Shown here: in pieces, positions 1-6,639 of the stretch
Layout of the letters: every line of letters starts with the position of its first letter
Numbering within the stretch: the stretch's first letter is position 1
Source of the DNA: Nitrospina sp.
GTDB lineage: Bacteria > Nitrospinota > Nitrospinia > Nitrospinales > Nitrospinaceae
DNA: 13,751 bases
Assembly (NCBI GenBank): GCA_004357435.1
Contig: SMVS01000084.1
Location: 1 to 13,751 of the forward strand
Direction: 5' to 3'
Notes under the pieces: model-generated
Databases searched by the model: none
What the model was told of the DNA's origin: nothing
What the model saw: the letters and a program-made list of their open reading frames with translations, nothing else
Position numbers and translations under genes: made by a program

Positions 1-288
1 AGTTTGTTTGAAAAAATTTGCTTTGATCTGGTCCAGGCGGCCTTCGTTTTCCCGTTCCAGGCGCTTGCGAATTTCATCGTTCTCCGCGGTTTTATTTTTG
101 TAGGCGGCGATGTACTCTTTCAGCCGTTCGTCTTTCGTCTCCGCTTCCTGTTTCAACCGTTGAACATAAGTGGGGAGACGTTCCTGGGGATTCTCAGTTT
201 CATCAAGATCTTCCAGCTTCCAGTGCCGGCGGTCGGTGACGGAAAACTTCAAGGGTTCGGGGGATGAATCTTTTTCTTCACTACTCAT
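1..288 (-). CDS. grpE: GrpE, nucleotide exchange factor of DnaK (N-terminal part, cut by window edge)
   Basis: GrpE dimers release ADP from DnaK in the cytoplasm and so drive the chaperone cycle. Only the first 96 codons are present; the reading frame is open to the left edge. The visible protein has an acidic, Ser/Glu-rich start, then KFSVTDRRHW, which resembles the short 'VTDRR' stretch I know from GrpE of several Gram-negative phyla. A long charged helix follows, containing YIAAYKNKTAENDEIRKRLE, close to the GrpE dimerisation helix consensus (Y..K.AE..N.RKR..RE). The ATG at 288 follows a weak GTGAG ribosome site. It lies 157 bases downstream of the dnaK stop on the same strand, so the order is dnaK-grpE, not the common grpE-dnaK. 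The C-terminal beta-domain that contacts DnaK is outside the window. Identification rests on the helix motif and the neighbour. Confidence 0.85.
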   Translation of the reverse strand, partial: MSSEEKDSSPEPLKFSVTDRRHWKLEDLDETENPQERLPTYVQRLKQEAETKDERLKEYIAAYKNKTAENDEIRKRLERENEGRLDQIKANFFKQT

Positions 289-314
289 AACTACTCACAA
301 TCTCTACTATAAGA

Positions 315-361
315 AACCCGAAGCGCGGAAACCGTATCAGATGGCTCCTGTGCTTCGGGTT
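315..361 (-). terminator. Long hairpin between dnaK and grpE, attenuator or terminator-like
   Basis: Two perfect 10-base arms (AACCCGAAGC at 315-324, GCTTCGGGTT at 352-361) enclose 27 bases. On the minus-strand RNA the enclosed part can pair further (GGAGCC with GGUUUCC, one bulged U), giving a two-part stem with a loop of about nine bases. The RNA continues with UCUUAUAG, a poor U-tract. Only 26 bases separate the structure from the grpE start, leaving no room for a separate grpE promoter after it. It may therefore lower grpE output relative to dnaK or act as a processing site. The inverted repeat is directly visible; the function is inferred. Confidence 0.5.
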
Positions 362-445
362 GATTTATGTAAGAAGACCGCTTTCTGAAAGCCCGGCCGC
401 TTTAAAAACGAACCGGGACGGAAAACAGTTTGAACTAATTAGAGC

Positions 446-2380
446 TTATTTTTTGTTGCTGATATCTTCAAACTCGGCATCCACGACGTCTTCATTGTCG
501 TCTTTACCGGATTCTCCCTCCGAAGTACCCCCTTCAGCCCCAGCGTCCGGACCCGCTTCGCCATCCGCCTCAGGTTTCTGGCTTTCCTGTTGGTACAGGG
601 TCTGAGCCAGAGAGTGGGAAGCCTGACTGAGTGCCTCGGTTTGCTCCTTGATCTTGGCCAGATCGTCACTTTCAATGGCCTGCTTCGCTTCGGTGATAGC
701 GGTTTCAACAGTTTTAATATCCTCCTCGGAGAATTTATCCTTGTTGTCCTTAATGGTTTTCTCGGTGTTGTATACCAGAGAATCCAGTTGGTTCCGGGCA
801 TCCACTTTTTCCCGGCGTTCTTTATCTGCGCTGGAGTTGGCCTCGGCATCCTTCACCATATTTTCAATTTCACTGTCGGACAAACCGGTGTTGTCGGTGA
901 TGGTGATTTTCTGCTCTTTTTGGGTGCCCTTATCCTTGGCAGACACGTTCAGAATTCCATTGGCGTCGATGTCAAAAGTAACTTCGACCTGGGGAATACC
1001 GCGTGGCGCCGGGGGAATTCCCTCCAGATGAAATTTACCTAAAGAGCGGTTGTCTTTGGCCATTTCACGTTCGCCCTGCAAGACATTGATTTCGACGCTG
1101 GGTTGATTGTCCGACGCGGTGGAAAAAGTCTCGCTTTTTCGCGTCGGGATGGTGGTGTTGCGTTCGATCAAGCGTGTCGTGACACCGCCCAGAGTTTCAA
1201 TGCCGAGGGACAGTGGGGTGACATCGAGAAGCAGGATGTCTTTAACATCTCCGGAAAGAACACCGGCCTGCACCGCCGCGCCGAGGGCCACCACTTCATC
1301 GGGATTCACGCCCCGGTGTGGATCTTTTCCGAACAAGCTCTTAACGAGTTCCTGTACTTTTGGAATTCGGGTGGAACCCCCGACCAGAACGGCCTCATGA
1401 ATCTTGTCGGAAGTCAATCCGGCGTCTTTCATGGCCTTTTTACAGGGTTCCTGAGTGCGAACCAGCAGATCGTCTACCATGGACTCAAATTTAGCCCTGG
1501 ATAATTTCATGTTCAAATGCTTGGGGCCGCTGGCATCGGCCGTGACGAACGGCAGATTGATATCCGTTTCGGTGGTGCTGGACAACTCCATTTTGGCTTT
1601 TTCGGCGGCTTCTTTGAGCCGTTGCAAGGCCATGCTGTCTTTAGAAAGATCGATGCCGCTGTCTTTTCTGAACTCAGTCACCAACCAATCGATGATTCTC
1701 TGATCGAGGTTGTCGCCTCCCAAATGGGTGTCGCCAGAAGTGGCTTTGACTTCAACGACATTGTCGCCGACTTCCAGAATGGAGACGTCGAAGGTGCCGC
1801 CGCCGAAATCGTAAACCGCGATCATGTGGTCCTTATTTTTGTCCAATCCGTAAGCCAGGGCTGAAGCGGTAGGCTCATTGATGATGCGCTTGACATCCAG
1901 TCCGGCGATCTTGCCGGCGTCTTTGGTGGCCTGTCTCTGGGCATCATTGAAATAGGCCGGCACAGTGATCACGGCATCGGTGACGGTCTCGCCCAAATAA
2001 GCTTCTGCCGATTTCTTGAGTTTCTGCAGAATCATGGCTGAAATTTCAGGGGCGCTGTACTGCTTGCCCTGAATCTCAATCCGCACGTCGTTTTTGGGTC
2101 CTTTGACCACCTTGTAGGGGACCATTTTCATCTCTTCGCTGACTTCCTCAAAAGATCGGCCCATGAACCGTTTGACGGAGAATATAGTGTTCTCCGGGTT
2201 GGCGATGGCCTGTCTTTTGGCCACTTGTCCTACCAGGATTTCTCCTTCTTTAGTGAAAGCTACGACGGAGGGAGTGGTTTGGTTGCCTTCTTCGTTAATA
2301 ATGACTTTAGGCTCGCCTCCTTCCATTACGGCGACCACCGAGTTAGTGGTTCCCAAATCAATACCGATTATCTTTCCCAT
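446..2380 (-). CDS. dnaK: Chaperone protein DnaK (Hsp70)
   Basis: This is the cytoplasmic ATP-dependent chaperone that binds exposed hydrophobic segments, working with DnaJ and GrpE. The 644-residue length is typical. The ATPase domain opens with KIIGIDLGTTNSVVAVMEGG (phosphate 1 loop). It also has the VYDFGGGTFDVSILE phosphate 2 motif near residue 195 and VLVGGSTRIPKVQ near 335. The hydrophobic linker DVTPLSLGIETLGG near residue 388 leads into the substrate-binding domain. The helical lid ends in a Gly/Glu/Asp-rich tail and VDAEFEDISNKK, a variant of the usual bacterial DnaK C-terminus. The ATG at 2380 follows an AAAGGAT ribosome site. The gene is preceded by a sigma70-like promoter, and grpE follows on the same strand. 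No hrcA or dnaJ is present in the window. No anomaly was seen in the protein. Confidence 0.98.
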   Translation of the reverse strand: MGKIIGIDLGTTNSVVAVMEGGEPKVIINEEGNQTTPSVVAFTKEGEILVGQVAKRQAIANPENTIFSVKRFMGRSFEEVSEEMKMVPYKVVKGPKNDVRIEIQGKQYSAPEISAMILQKLKKSAEAYLGETVTDAVITVPAYFNDAQRQATKDAGKIAGLDVKRIINEPTASALAYGLDKNKDHMIAVYDFGGGTFDVSILEVGDNVVEVKATSGDTHLGGDNLDQRIIDWLVTEFRKDSGIDLSKDSMALQRLKEAAEKAKMELSSTTETDINLPFVTADASGPKHLNMKLSRAKFESMVDDLLVRTQEPCKKAMKDAGLTSDKIHEAVLVGGSTRIPKVQELVKSLFGKDPHRGVNPDEVVALGAAVQAGVLSGDVKDILLLDVTPLSLGIETLGGVTTRLIERNTTIPTRKSETFSTASDNQPSVEINVLQGEREMAKDNRSLGKFHLEGIPPAPRGIPQVEVTFDIDANGILNVSAKDKGTQKEQKITITDNTGLSDSEIENMVKDAEANSSADKERREKVDARNQLDSLVYNTEKTIKDNKDKFSEEDIKTVETAITEAKQAIESDDLAKIKEQTEALSQASHSLAQTLYQQESQKPEADGEAGPDAGAEGGTSEGESGKDDNEDVVDAEFEDISNKK

Positions 2381-2468
2381 GGGGCCAATCCTTTCAAAAA
2401 TGATAAAAAAATTATAATATATTCAAAAATATAGGGTTTGATGGCTTAGTTGAATTTATCTCTGGCTA

Positions 2469-2497
2469 TAAATAAGACCCGAATCGCTTGCAGTCAA
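2469..2497 (-). promoter_or_regulatory. Predicted sigma70-type promoter of dnaK
   Basis: On the minus strand, TTGACT (2492-2497) and TATTTA (2469-2474) are separated by exactly 17 bases, matching the -35 and -10 boxes at 5/6 and 4/6. A start near 2462 would give a leader of about 80 bases before the dnaK ATG. The -35 lies within TCTTGAC, so partial recognition by a heat-shock sigma factor is possible, but no CCCCAT-like -10 is present. Confidence 0.45.
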
Positions 2498-2520
2498 GAT
2501 AGGGCCAGAAAATAAGTCAG

Positions 2521-2534
2521 AAAACAGCTGTTTT
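2521..2534. promoter_or_regulatory. 14-bp perfect palindrome upstream of the dnaK promoter
   Basis: AAAACAGCTGTTTT is self-complementary with no central gap, so it cannot form a good hairpin and would suit a dimeric DNA-binding protein. It lies about 24 bases upstream of the predicted dnaK -35 box, an activator-like position. No regulator is identified. A 14-bp palindrome in AT-rich DNA could also be chance. Confidence 0.3.
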
Positions 2535-2557
2535 TTTGAGGGGTCTGGTATTTTTAA

Positions 2558-2574
2558 AATAACTGTAAGTTATT
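2558..2574. repeat. Inverted repeat AATAAC-5-GTTATT
   Basis: Two perfect 6-base arms flank TGTAA, upstream of the dnaK promoter. The 17-base symmetric layout resembles a repressor or activator half-site pair. No protein can be assigned, and the AT-rich context makes chance occurrence plausible. Confidence 0.25.
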
Positions 2575-2714
2575 ATAAAATTAGCATCTAAAGGATTGTG
2601 CTGACTTGGGGCAGGGGGTTTGACCGCGAACAGGAATAATTCTTATTGGTCAGGTGAAGCAAGGCAGGCGGAAAACAGAGGTGTTGCCGGAAGGCCTGGT
2701 GATAAGAAAAGCAT

Positions 2715-2746
2715 TCTCAAGGGCTCCTGTCTTGGAGCCCTTGAGA
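2715..2746 (-). terminator. Rho-independent terminator of the CdhB-like gene
   Basis: A perfect 13-bp stem (TCTCAAGGGCTCC at 2715-2727, GGAGCCCTTGAGA at 2734-2746) with a six-base loop lies only four bases after the stop codon. On the minus-strand RNA the stem is followed by AUGCUUUUCUUAUC, a broken U-tract. The long GC-containing stem, short loop and position just past the stop support termination. It separates this gene from dnaK. Confidence 0.85.
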
Positions 2747-2749
2747 GGA

Positions 2750-3466
2750 TCATTCTTCGTTCTCGTCCAATCCTTCATGGAGTTCTTCCATGAACAAAGT
2801 GGTATCGTTTTTCTCGGCAATCGCATTTTTGAGTTTGAGTGCCGCAGTTTTTTCTATCTCTTCTTTGCCCTCTGGCGTCAAAGCCCAAGGGGTGATGGTT
2901 TCTCTGGCCTTTTTAATGGCCGCCGTAATCTTAAGCAGTTTGTCCGAATCCAGATCACGAATGGACAGCAAGGCATCTTCATGGCCGTCGTAGGCACACC
3001 AAGCCATCGTGTAGCAATTGGTGTTGGCCCGAATCATTTTCAGAGTGATGTTGGCGAAATGACAGTGCACGCCAATGAATGCGCAAACTTCAATTTTATT
3101 ATGCTGAATGGTCAGATTGGGGTGGCAGGGGTTGATCACCGCCTCGGGATCAATTTTAGGATAAATAGGCCGGTAGTCCGGCATAGGAATGATGTTCATT
3201 CCCGGGACTTCTTTTACCAGCTCAAGCGCCAATTTTGCTTTATGCCGAGTTTCTTCATTCCATCCCCAAACCAGCATGGGACCTGGAAACAGCGTTGGAT
3301 TCCTCAGGGTCAACAGCTTATGGGCGCAGATTTCCATGGCTTTATCTTCAGGGACATGTTCCCCCTCGACCAACTGATTCGGCGATCCTTTTTCGGGTTG
3401 AAAAATACCCAACGATGCGGCGGAAGGGGGCAAAAACCCAGCAGGACCTATTTCCAATTTTGGCAT
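2750..3466 (-). CDS. CO dehydrogenase/acetyl-CoA synthase epsilon (CdhB)-like protein
   Basis: The 238-residue soluble protein has a KNPTLFPGP-like stretch (RNPTLFPGPMLVWGW, 56-70) and HNKIEVCAFIGVHCHFANI (122-140). These match the pattern of the ACDS epsilon subunit, a DHS-like NAD/FAD-binding fold with a 'D.V.F.G...YYA...L..K' segment. I recall similar proteins annotated 'carbon monoxide dehydrogenase beta subunit family' in Nitrospira and Nitrospina, possibly tied to CO2-fixing 2-oxoacid:ferredoxin oxidoreductases; that link is memory, not shown here. Six cysteines (47, 114, 128, 135, 151, 157) and four histidines (115, 122, 134, 136) crowd the middle, suggesting metal binding or redox use. 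The charged C-terminal 45 residues look helical. An upstream in-frame GTG at 3481 is rejected because GGAGG lies between it and the ATG at 3466. It is monocistronic, with its own promoter and terminator. No CODH catalytic subunit is nearby. Confidence 0.6.
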   Translation of the reverse strand: MPKLEIGPAGFLPPSAASLGIFQPEKGSPNQLVEGEHVPEDKAMEICAHKLLTLRNPTLFPGPMLVWGWNEETRHKAKLALELVKEVPGMNIIPMPDYRPIYPKIDPEAVINPCHPNLTIQHNKIEVCAFIGVHCHFANITLKMIRANTNCYTMAWCAYDGHEDALLSIRDLDSDKLLKITAAIKKARETITPWALTPEGKEEIEKTAALKLKNAIAEKNDTTLFMEELHEGLDENEE

Positions 3467-3474
3467 TCTTAAAA

Positions 3475-3479
3475 CCTCC
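3475..3479 (-). promoter_or_regulatory. Shine-Dalgarno GGAGG fixing the start at 3466
   Basis: GGAGG on the minus strand stands eight bases before the ATG at 3466 and overlaps the upstream GTG frame. The GTG at 3481 therefore cannot use it, and the ATG is the better start. Confidence 0.8.
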
Positions 3480-3498
3480 ACTAAATCCAGTAATGGAC

Positions 3499-3513
3499 AG
3501 TATTTGAAATACT
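3499..3513. promoter_or_regulatory. 15-base palindrome in the leader of the CdhB-like gene
   Basis: AGTATTT-G-AAATACT has perfect 7-base arms around a single base, too tight for an RNA hairpin but suited to a dimeric DNA-binding protein. It lies about 32 bases upstream of the ATG and about 100 bases downstream of the predicted promoter, where a bound repressor could block elongation or a second promoter. A nearby TTGAG-G-CTCAA (3526-3536) is a second short palindrome. Function is inferred only. Confidence 0.35.
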
Positions 3514-3615
3514 CAACTCTTCTTTTTGAGGCTCAAGAGAACGGCTCCACTTACGGGAGGTTGTGAGCAAAAGGTGCGAAGAGGCTGAAAAGACAAATAT
3601 AAACTCAAGTGGCAG

Positions 3616-3644
3616 ATGTTATTATCAATTAGTTGTCCTGTCAA
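3616..3644 (-). promoter_or_regulatory. Predicted sigma70 promoter of the CdhB-like gene
   Basis: A perfect TTGACA -35 box (3639-3644) and a TAACAT -10 box (3616-3621, 4/6) are separated by exactly 17 bases on the minus strand. Transcription from about 3609 would give a leader near 140 bases, long for a housekeeping gene and containing the palindromes at 3499-3513 and 3526-3536. Confidence 0.6.
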
Positions 3645-3649
3645 TAACA

Positions 3650-3672
3650 AATTGCTTTTGGGGCATGCAATT
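3650..3672 (-). terminator. Weak hairpin after pyrE, possible terminator
   Basis: AATTGC (3650-3655) and GCAATT (3667-3672) form a 6-bp stem with an 11-base loop about 42 bases past the pyrE stop. On the minus-strand RNA UGUUAUUG follows. The stem is weak and AT-rich and nearly abuts the -35 box of the next gene. It is the only candidate for ending the folC-lptD-pyrE transcript, and Rho-dependent termination is equally possible. Confidence 0.25.
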
Positions 3673-3714
3673 AGCAGAAAGGGTTTATTTGGAGGGAGGG
3701 TGATTTCTCGGAAG

Positions 3715-4359
3715 TTACTGAAAACCCTTTAGCTGGCCCCATTCAAAGGGATTTTTGTACCATTCTTCCAGGATGGCTTTTTCCTGCGCGTTGATTTTTC
3801 CGGTCTTCTGGCCTATTTGAATCAATAAATCAAAGGTTAGCAGGGAATGTATTTGGCAGTGGGCCTGCTGGAATTGGTCCTGGGCTTTTTGAAAGCCATA
3901 ATCAAATATGCAAAAACAATGGTCCACTTTTCCTCCCGCCTGGCGCACCGCCGCTACCGCCTTCAAGGCGCTCCCACCGGTGGAGATCAAATCTTCGACC
4001 ACAATCACGGCATCGCCTTTTTTCAATATTCCTTCAATCTGGTTTTGCTTGCCATGGTCTTTAGGAGCGGGCCGGACATAGATCAAGGGAGTGTTCAAGG
4101 CATTGGCCAATGAGGTGGCAGGAGGAATTCCGGCGGTGGCGAGGCCGGCGACCGTGTCCACTTGGATGTTCGCCGCCGTGATCAGGGATTGCATTCCCGC
4201 AGTCACCAAGGCCCGGTGTTCTGAATTTCCCAGGAGCAGGCGGTTATCGTTGTACATGGGCATTTTGTAGCCCGAGGCCCAGGAGAAGGGATGTTGGGCG
4301 TCGATTTTTACCGCGCCAATTTCCAAGGCAATTTCGGCTAGCTGTTCGGAGTAGGACAT
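3715..4359 (-). CDS. pyrE: Orotate phosphoribosyltransferase
   Basis: PyrE converts orotate and PRPP to orotidine 5'-monophosphate, the fifth step of UMP synthesis, in the cytoplasm. The 214-residue length fits the family. The PRPP-binding motif VIVVEDLISTGGS is at residues 118-130. The catalytic-loop region YVRPAPKDHGKQNQIEG (94-110) carries the expected Lys/His/Gly/Lys residues. FSWASGYKMPMYNDNR near residues 25-40 matches the orotate-side N-terminal segment (F.l.SG.kSp.Y.d.R). It lies 24 bases after the lptD stop and is probably on the folC-lptD transcript. The ATG at 4359 has no clear Shine-Dalgarno, only an A-rich stretch before it, so its translation may depend on ribosomes leaving lptD. 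No other pyr gene is present in the window. Confidence 0.96.
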   Translation of the reverse strand: MSYSEQLAEIALEIGAVKIDAQHPFSWASGYKMPMYNDNRLLLGNSEHRALVTAGMQSLITAANIQVDTVAGLATAGIPPATSLANALNTPLIYVRPAPKDHGKQNQIEGILKKGDAVIVVEDLISTGGSALKAVAAVRQAGGKVDHCFCIFDYGFQKAQDQFQQAHCQIHSLLTFDLLIQIGQKTGKINAQEKAILEEWYKNPFEWGQLKGFQ

Positions 4360-4383
4360 GATGATATTTTTTTTAAGGTGAAA

Positions 4384-6639
4384 TTAAAATGTTCGATGCA
4401 GAAACGATTCCCCACGGGTGCCATCGAAATCTCCCAGGCCGCGTAATTGTATGCTGAACAGAAGCTTGGTTTCCGTCGTTCGTATGTCGTTGTCGAAATT
4501 ATTTCTGCGGATAAAGTCCAGTATAAATCCCCAACACACGCATGAATTATTAAAAGTGAGCTGGGCATTGTGTTCGAGAATTTCTTCCCGGAACTCATCG
4601 AAACGGGTGCTGTATTTTATATTCCAGCCCTTGGGCAAACCCAGCGCCACGGTTCCCAGAATCGAAGTGGACTGGCGATGGACCGCCCGTCTTTCAACAA
4701 TCAACATCATCCAATCGGTGGGTTTCACACCCACGTCGAAATTAACGGTCTCCAGTACCCCGTCATAAACATTATATTCGGTGTCGAAATTGAGCATCAA
4801 ATAATCTGTGAATCGGCTGTCCAGGTCAAATCGCAGATTGGTGAGCGGACGCCGGGGGGTCATGGGATTTGCCAGCCGTGTGGTCTCAATAATATCGTAG
4901 CCCTGGCTGATCTCGAATTGGGCGATTTGAACGACAGTTCCGTCATTTCCTTTTTTGAGCAGCCTTTGAGTCAGGAAGTAATTGATCTGATGGGTGTAGT
5001 TCAAGTCATCGATGGCATCGATCAATATGATTTTAGCCCGGTCGGCTCGATCCATATTGGGGATGTACTGATATTTGATTCGTGGCTCTATGACATGCTT
5101 GAAACGGGCGGTACGCGGGTTGCCCGATAAAAAAACTCTGTTGAATTTGGGTCCCTCCAGAGTGGCGTTGAGGTCGATCAATTCTCTGGAAAATCCGCTA
5201 TGGAAAGTGTTGGTTCCGGTCACCATGTTTTCCCGAATGCCCTTACTGTAATAAGTTCCCCGGACTCCCGCCCGTGGTGTGAATCGCATCCAGTTGCCGA
5301 GGTTGATCGGCAGGGACACTTGTGGGTGGATGTCCGCCCGTTGCACCCCCTCAAAATTATCGACTACCGGGTCGGTGTCGAGGTCCACCAGAAAATGAGA
5401 ATAACTGGTTTCCTGATTAAAAATAAATGAAGTGCCGCCGATGGCGATGGGTTGAGTTTTGTAGGTCACTGTGGGAAGCTGGCCTAATGAGTCGTCCGTG
5501 GTCGCTTCCTCGCTTTCCTGATAACGGGCGAGGATATCGAAGGTGCTGTTGGACCAGGTTTTGAAAAAAGACGCATAGGAATCAGAACTCCGGCGGGTTC
5601 GGCTTTCGGTCTGATTAGCGAAAGTTTTATTGAAGCTGTCCTCGGAAGTGCCATCGATTTTGGCGTTCAATTTAAAGCCCAGCGGCAAATTCTGATGATG
5701 CGTGGCGTCGATTTTCCAAAAAGTGTTGCCCGTCAGATTGTCATCCAAAATGGTGCCATAAAACTGGCCCCAGGTGGTTTTGCTGGTGGCGTAGCGGATT
5801 TCAAGGGCACCGCGGGCCCCTCTTTTTTCAATATATTCAACCCCCAGGGTGGCATCCCATTGAGGATTGATGGCCCAGAAATATCGATTGCCCACCGTGA
5901 CCCCGTCCAGACTACTGACCCCTAAACGGGGAATCAAAAAACCGCTTTTGCGTTTGGTCACCATGGGGAAGTAGCCCAGCGGAATATAAAGGATCGGTAT
6001 ATTTTTGATCTTAAAAATTCCGCCCTTGAAAAGCGCACGGTCCTCGATGATTAGATCGGCTTCCGAGGTTTCGATGGTCCAATCCGGCAGATCACCGGTG
6101 CAGGTGGTCAAGGAGACATCTTTGGTCTGGAAATGGCCCTCGGATATTTTGCGCACCTCTTTCCCGGAAACGTAATAAATACCTGCTATCTTGCCTTTAA
6201 CATCAAACCATCGGCCTTTTTTGGTTTTAAGGTTGAATTGAGCACGCTCCGCACGTAAAACGGTGCCATCTTCCGCGGTCATGATGACGCCACCATGGGC
6301 CTCCCCCTGGCCGGTTGCAGTATTGACGATTATTTCCCTGGAGCGAATGGTTCTTTTGCCATAACGGACCAAAACATGGCCCGTGGCTTTCACCAGATTT
6401 TTGTTTTGCAATTGAATCATCTGGTCGGCAGAGACAAAAATCGGGTCTGTCCGCTCCTTTGCAGGGGAGGACGAGTTCAAAGCCGGCAGAACCGAAGGCC
6501 GCCGTTTTTTCATATCGGGGAGGTCTTCCGCTATAATTGTGGAGGGAAAGCCGGTCCCGAGCAGGAATACGGATAGGACAAACAGCCCAAAATTCTTAAC
6601 TAACACATTTATCTTCAAGGCTTTGTTTGGCCTCCGCAA
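4384..6639 (-). CDS. lptD: LPS-assembly protein LptD (OstA/Imp)
   Basis: LptD is the outer-membrane beta-barrel that, with lipoprotein LptE, inserts lipopolysaccharide into the outer leaflet. The 751-residue protein has a signal peptide (basic start, hydrophobic 16-32, likely cut near residue 38). An OstA/LptA-like beta-jellyroll follows at roughly 66-175 (VSADQMI..., VLRAERAQFN...). The barrel domain opens with CTGDLPDWTIE and PILYIPLGYFPM...RKSGFLIPRLG (about 180-240), a strong LptD signature. I count only three cysteines: 180, 700 and 702. The longest frame starts with TTG at 6639, but GGAGG at 6631-6635 falls inside the first codons, so TTG at 6618 (MKINVLVKNF...) is a good alternative that keeps the signal peptide. 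It overlaps folC by 44 bases in the long form, which implies translational coupling. pyrE follows after 24 bases. Confidence 0.95.
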   Translation of the reverse strand: MRRPNKALKINVLVKNFGLFVLSVFLLGTGFPSTIIAEDLPDMKKRRPSVLPALNSSSPAKERTDPIFVSADQMIQLQNKNLVKATGHVLVRYGKRTIRSREIIVNTATGQGEAHGGVIMTAEDGTVLRAERAQFNLKTKKGRWFDVKGKIAGIYYVSGKEVRKISEGHFQTKDVSLTTCTGDLPDWTIETSEADLIIEDRALFKGGIFKIKNIPILYIPLGYFPMVTKRKSGFLIPRLGVSSLDGVTVGNRYFWAINPQWDATLGVEYIEKRGARGALEIRYATSKTTWGQFYGTILDDNLTGNTFWKIDATHHQNLPLGFKLNAKIDGTSEDSFNKTFANQTESRTRRSSDSYASFFKTWSNSTFDILARYQESEEATTDDSLGQLPTVTYKTQPIAIGGTSFIFNQETSYSHFLVDLDTDPVVDNFEGVQRADIHPQVSLPINLGNWMRFTPRAGVRGTYYSKGIRENMVTGTNTFHSGFSRELIDLNATLEGPKFNRVFLSGNPRTARFKHVIEPRIKYQYIPNMDRADRAKIILIDAIDDLNYTHQINYFLTQRLLKKGNDGTVVQIAQFEISQGYDIIETTRLANPMTPRRPLTNLRFDLDSRFTDYLMLNFDTEYNVYDGVLETVNFDVGVKPTDWMMLIVERRAVHRQSTSILGTVALGLPKGWNIKYSTRFDEFREEILEHNAQLTFNNSCVCWGFILDFIRRNNFDNDIRTTETKLLFSIQLRGLGDFDGTRGESFLHRTF

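Larger units (their letters stand above)
2381..2749. other. 369-base intergenic region upstream of dnaK
   Basis: No convincing gene was found on either strand. The region is AT-rich near dnaK and holds, in order away from dnaK, a sigma70-like promoter, a 14-bp palindrome at 2521-2534, a 6-5-6 inverted repeat at 2558-2574, and the terminator of the next gene at 2715-2746. I looked for a CIRCE element (TTAGCACTC-N9-GAGTGCTAA, the HrcA operator) and for a clear sigma32 promoter (CTTGAA, CCCCAT) and found neither. A TTAGCA...TGCTGA pair near 2581-2604 is too imperfect to call CIRCE. Confidence 0.6.

Noticed and set aside
439..849. A 136-codon minus-strand frame overlapping the 3' end of dnaK
   Set aside because: It lies wholly within dnaK in another frame and has an Arg/Pro/Lys-rich, low-complexity composition typical of shadow frames.
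2581..2604. Possible CIRCE (HrcA) element upstream of dnaK
   Set aside because: Only TTAGCA and an imperfect TGCTGA are present; the 9-base arms TTAGCACTC/GAGTGCTAA are not.
2654..3472. A 272-codon plus-strand open frame antisense to the CdhB-like gene
   Set aside because: It is a shadow of the minus-strand gene, which has a Shine-Dalgarno, promoter, terminator and family motifs. The antisense translation shows no recognisable domain.
4570..5130. A 186-codon plus-strand open frame inside lptD
   Set aside because: It is antisense to a well-supported LptD barrel. There is no ribosome site or family signature.
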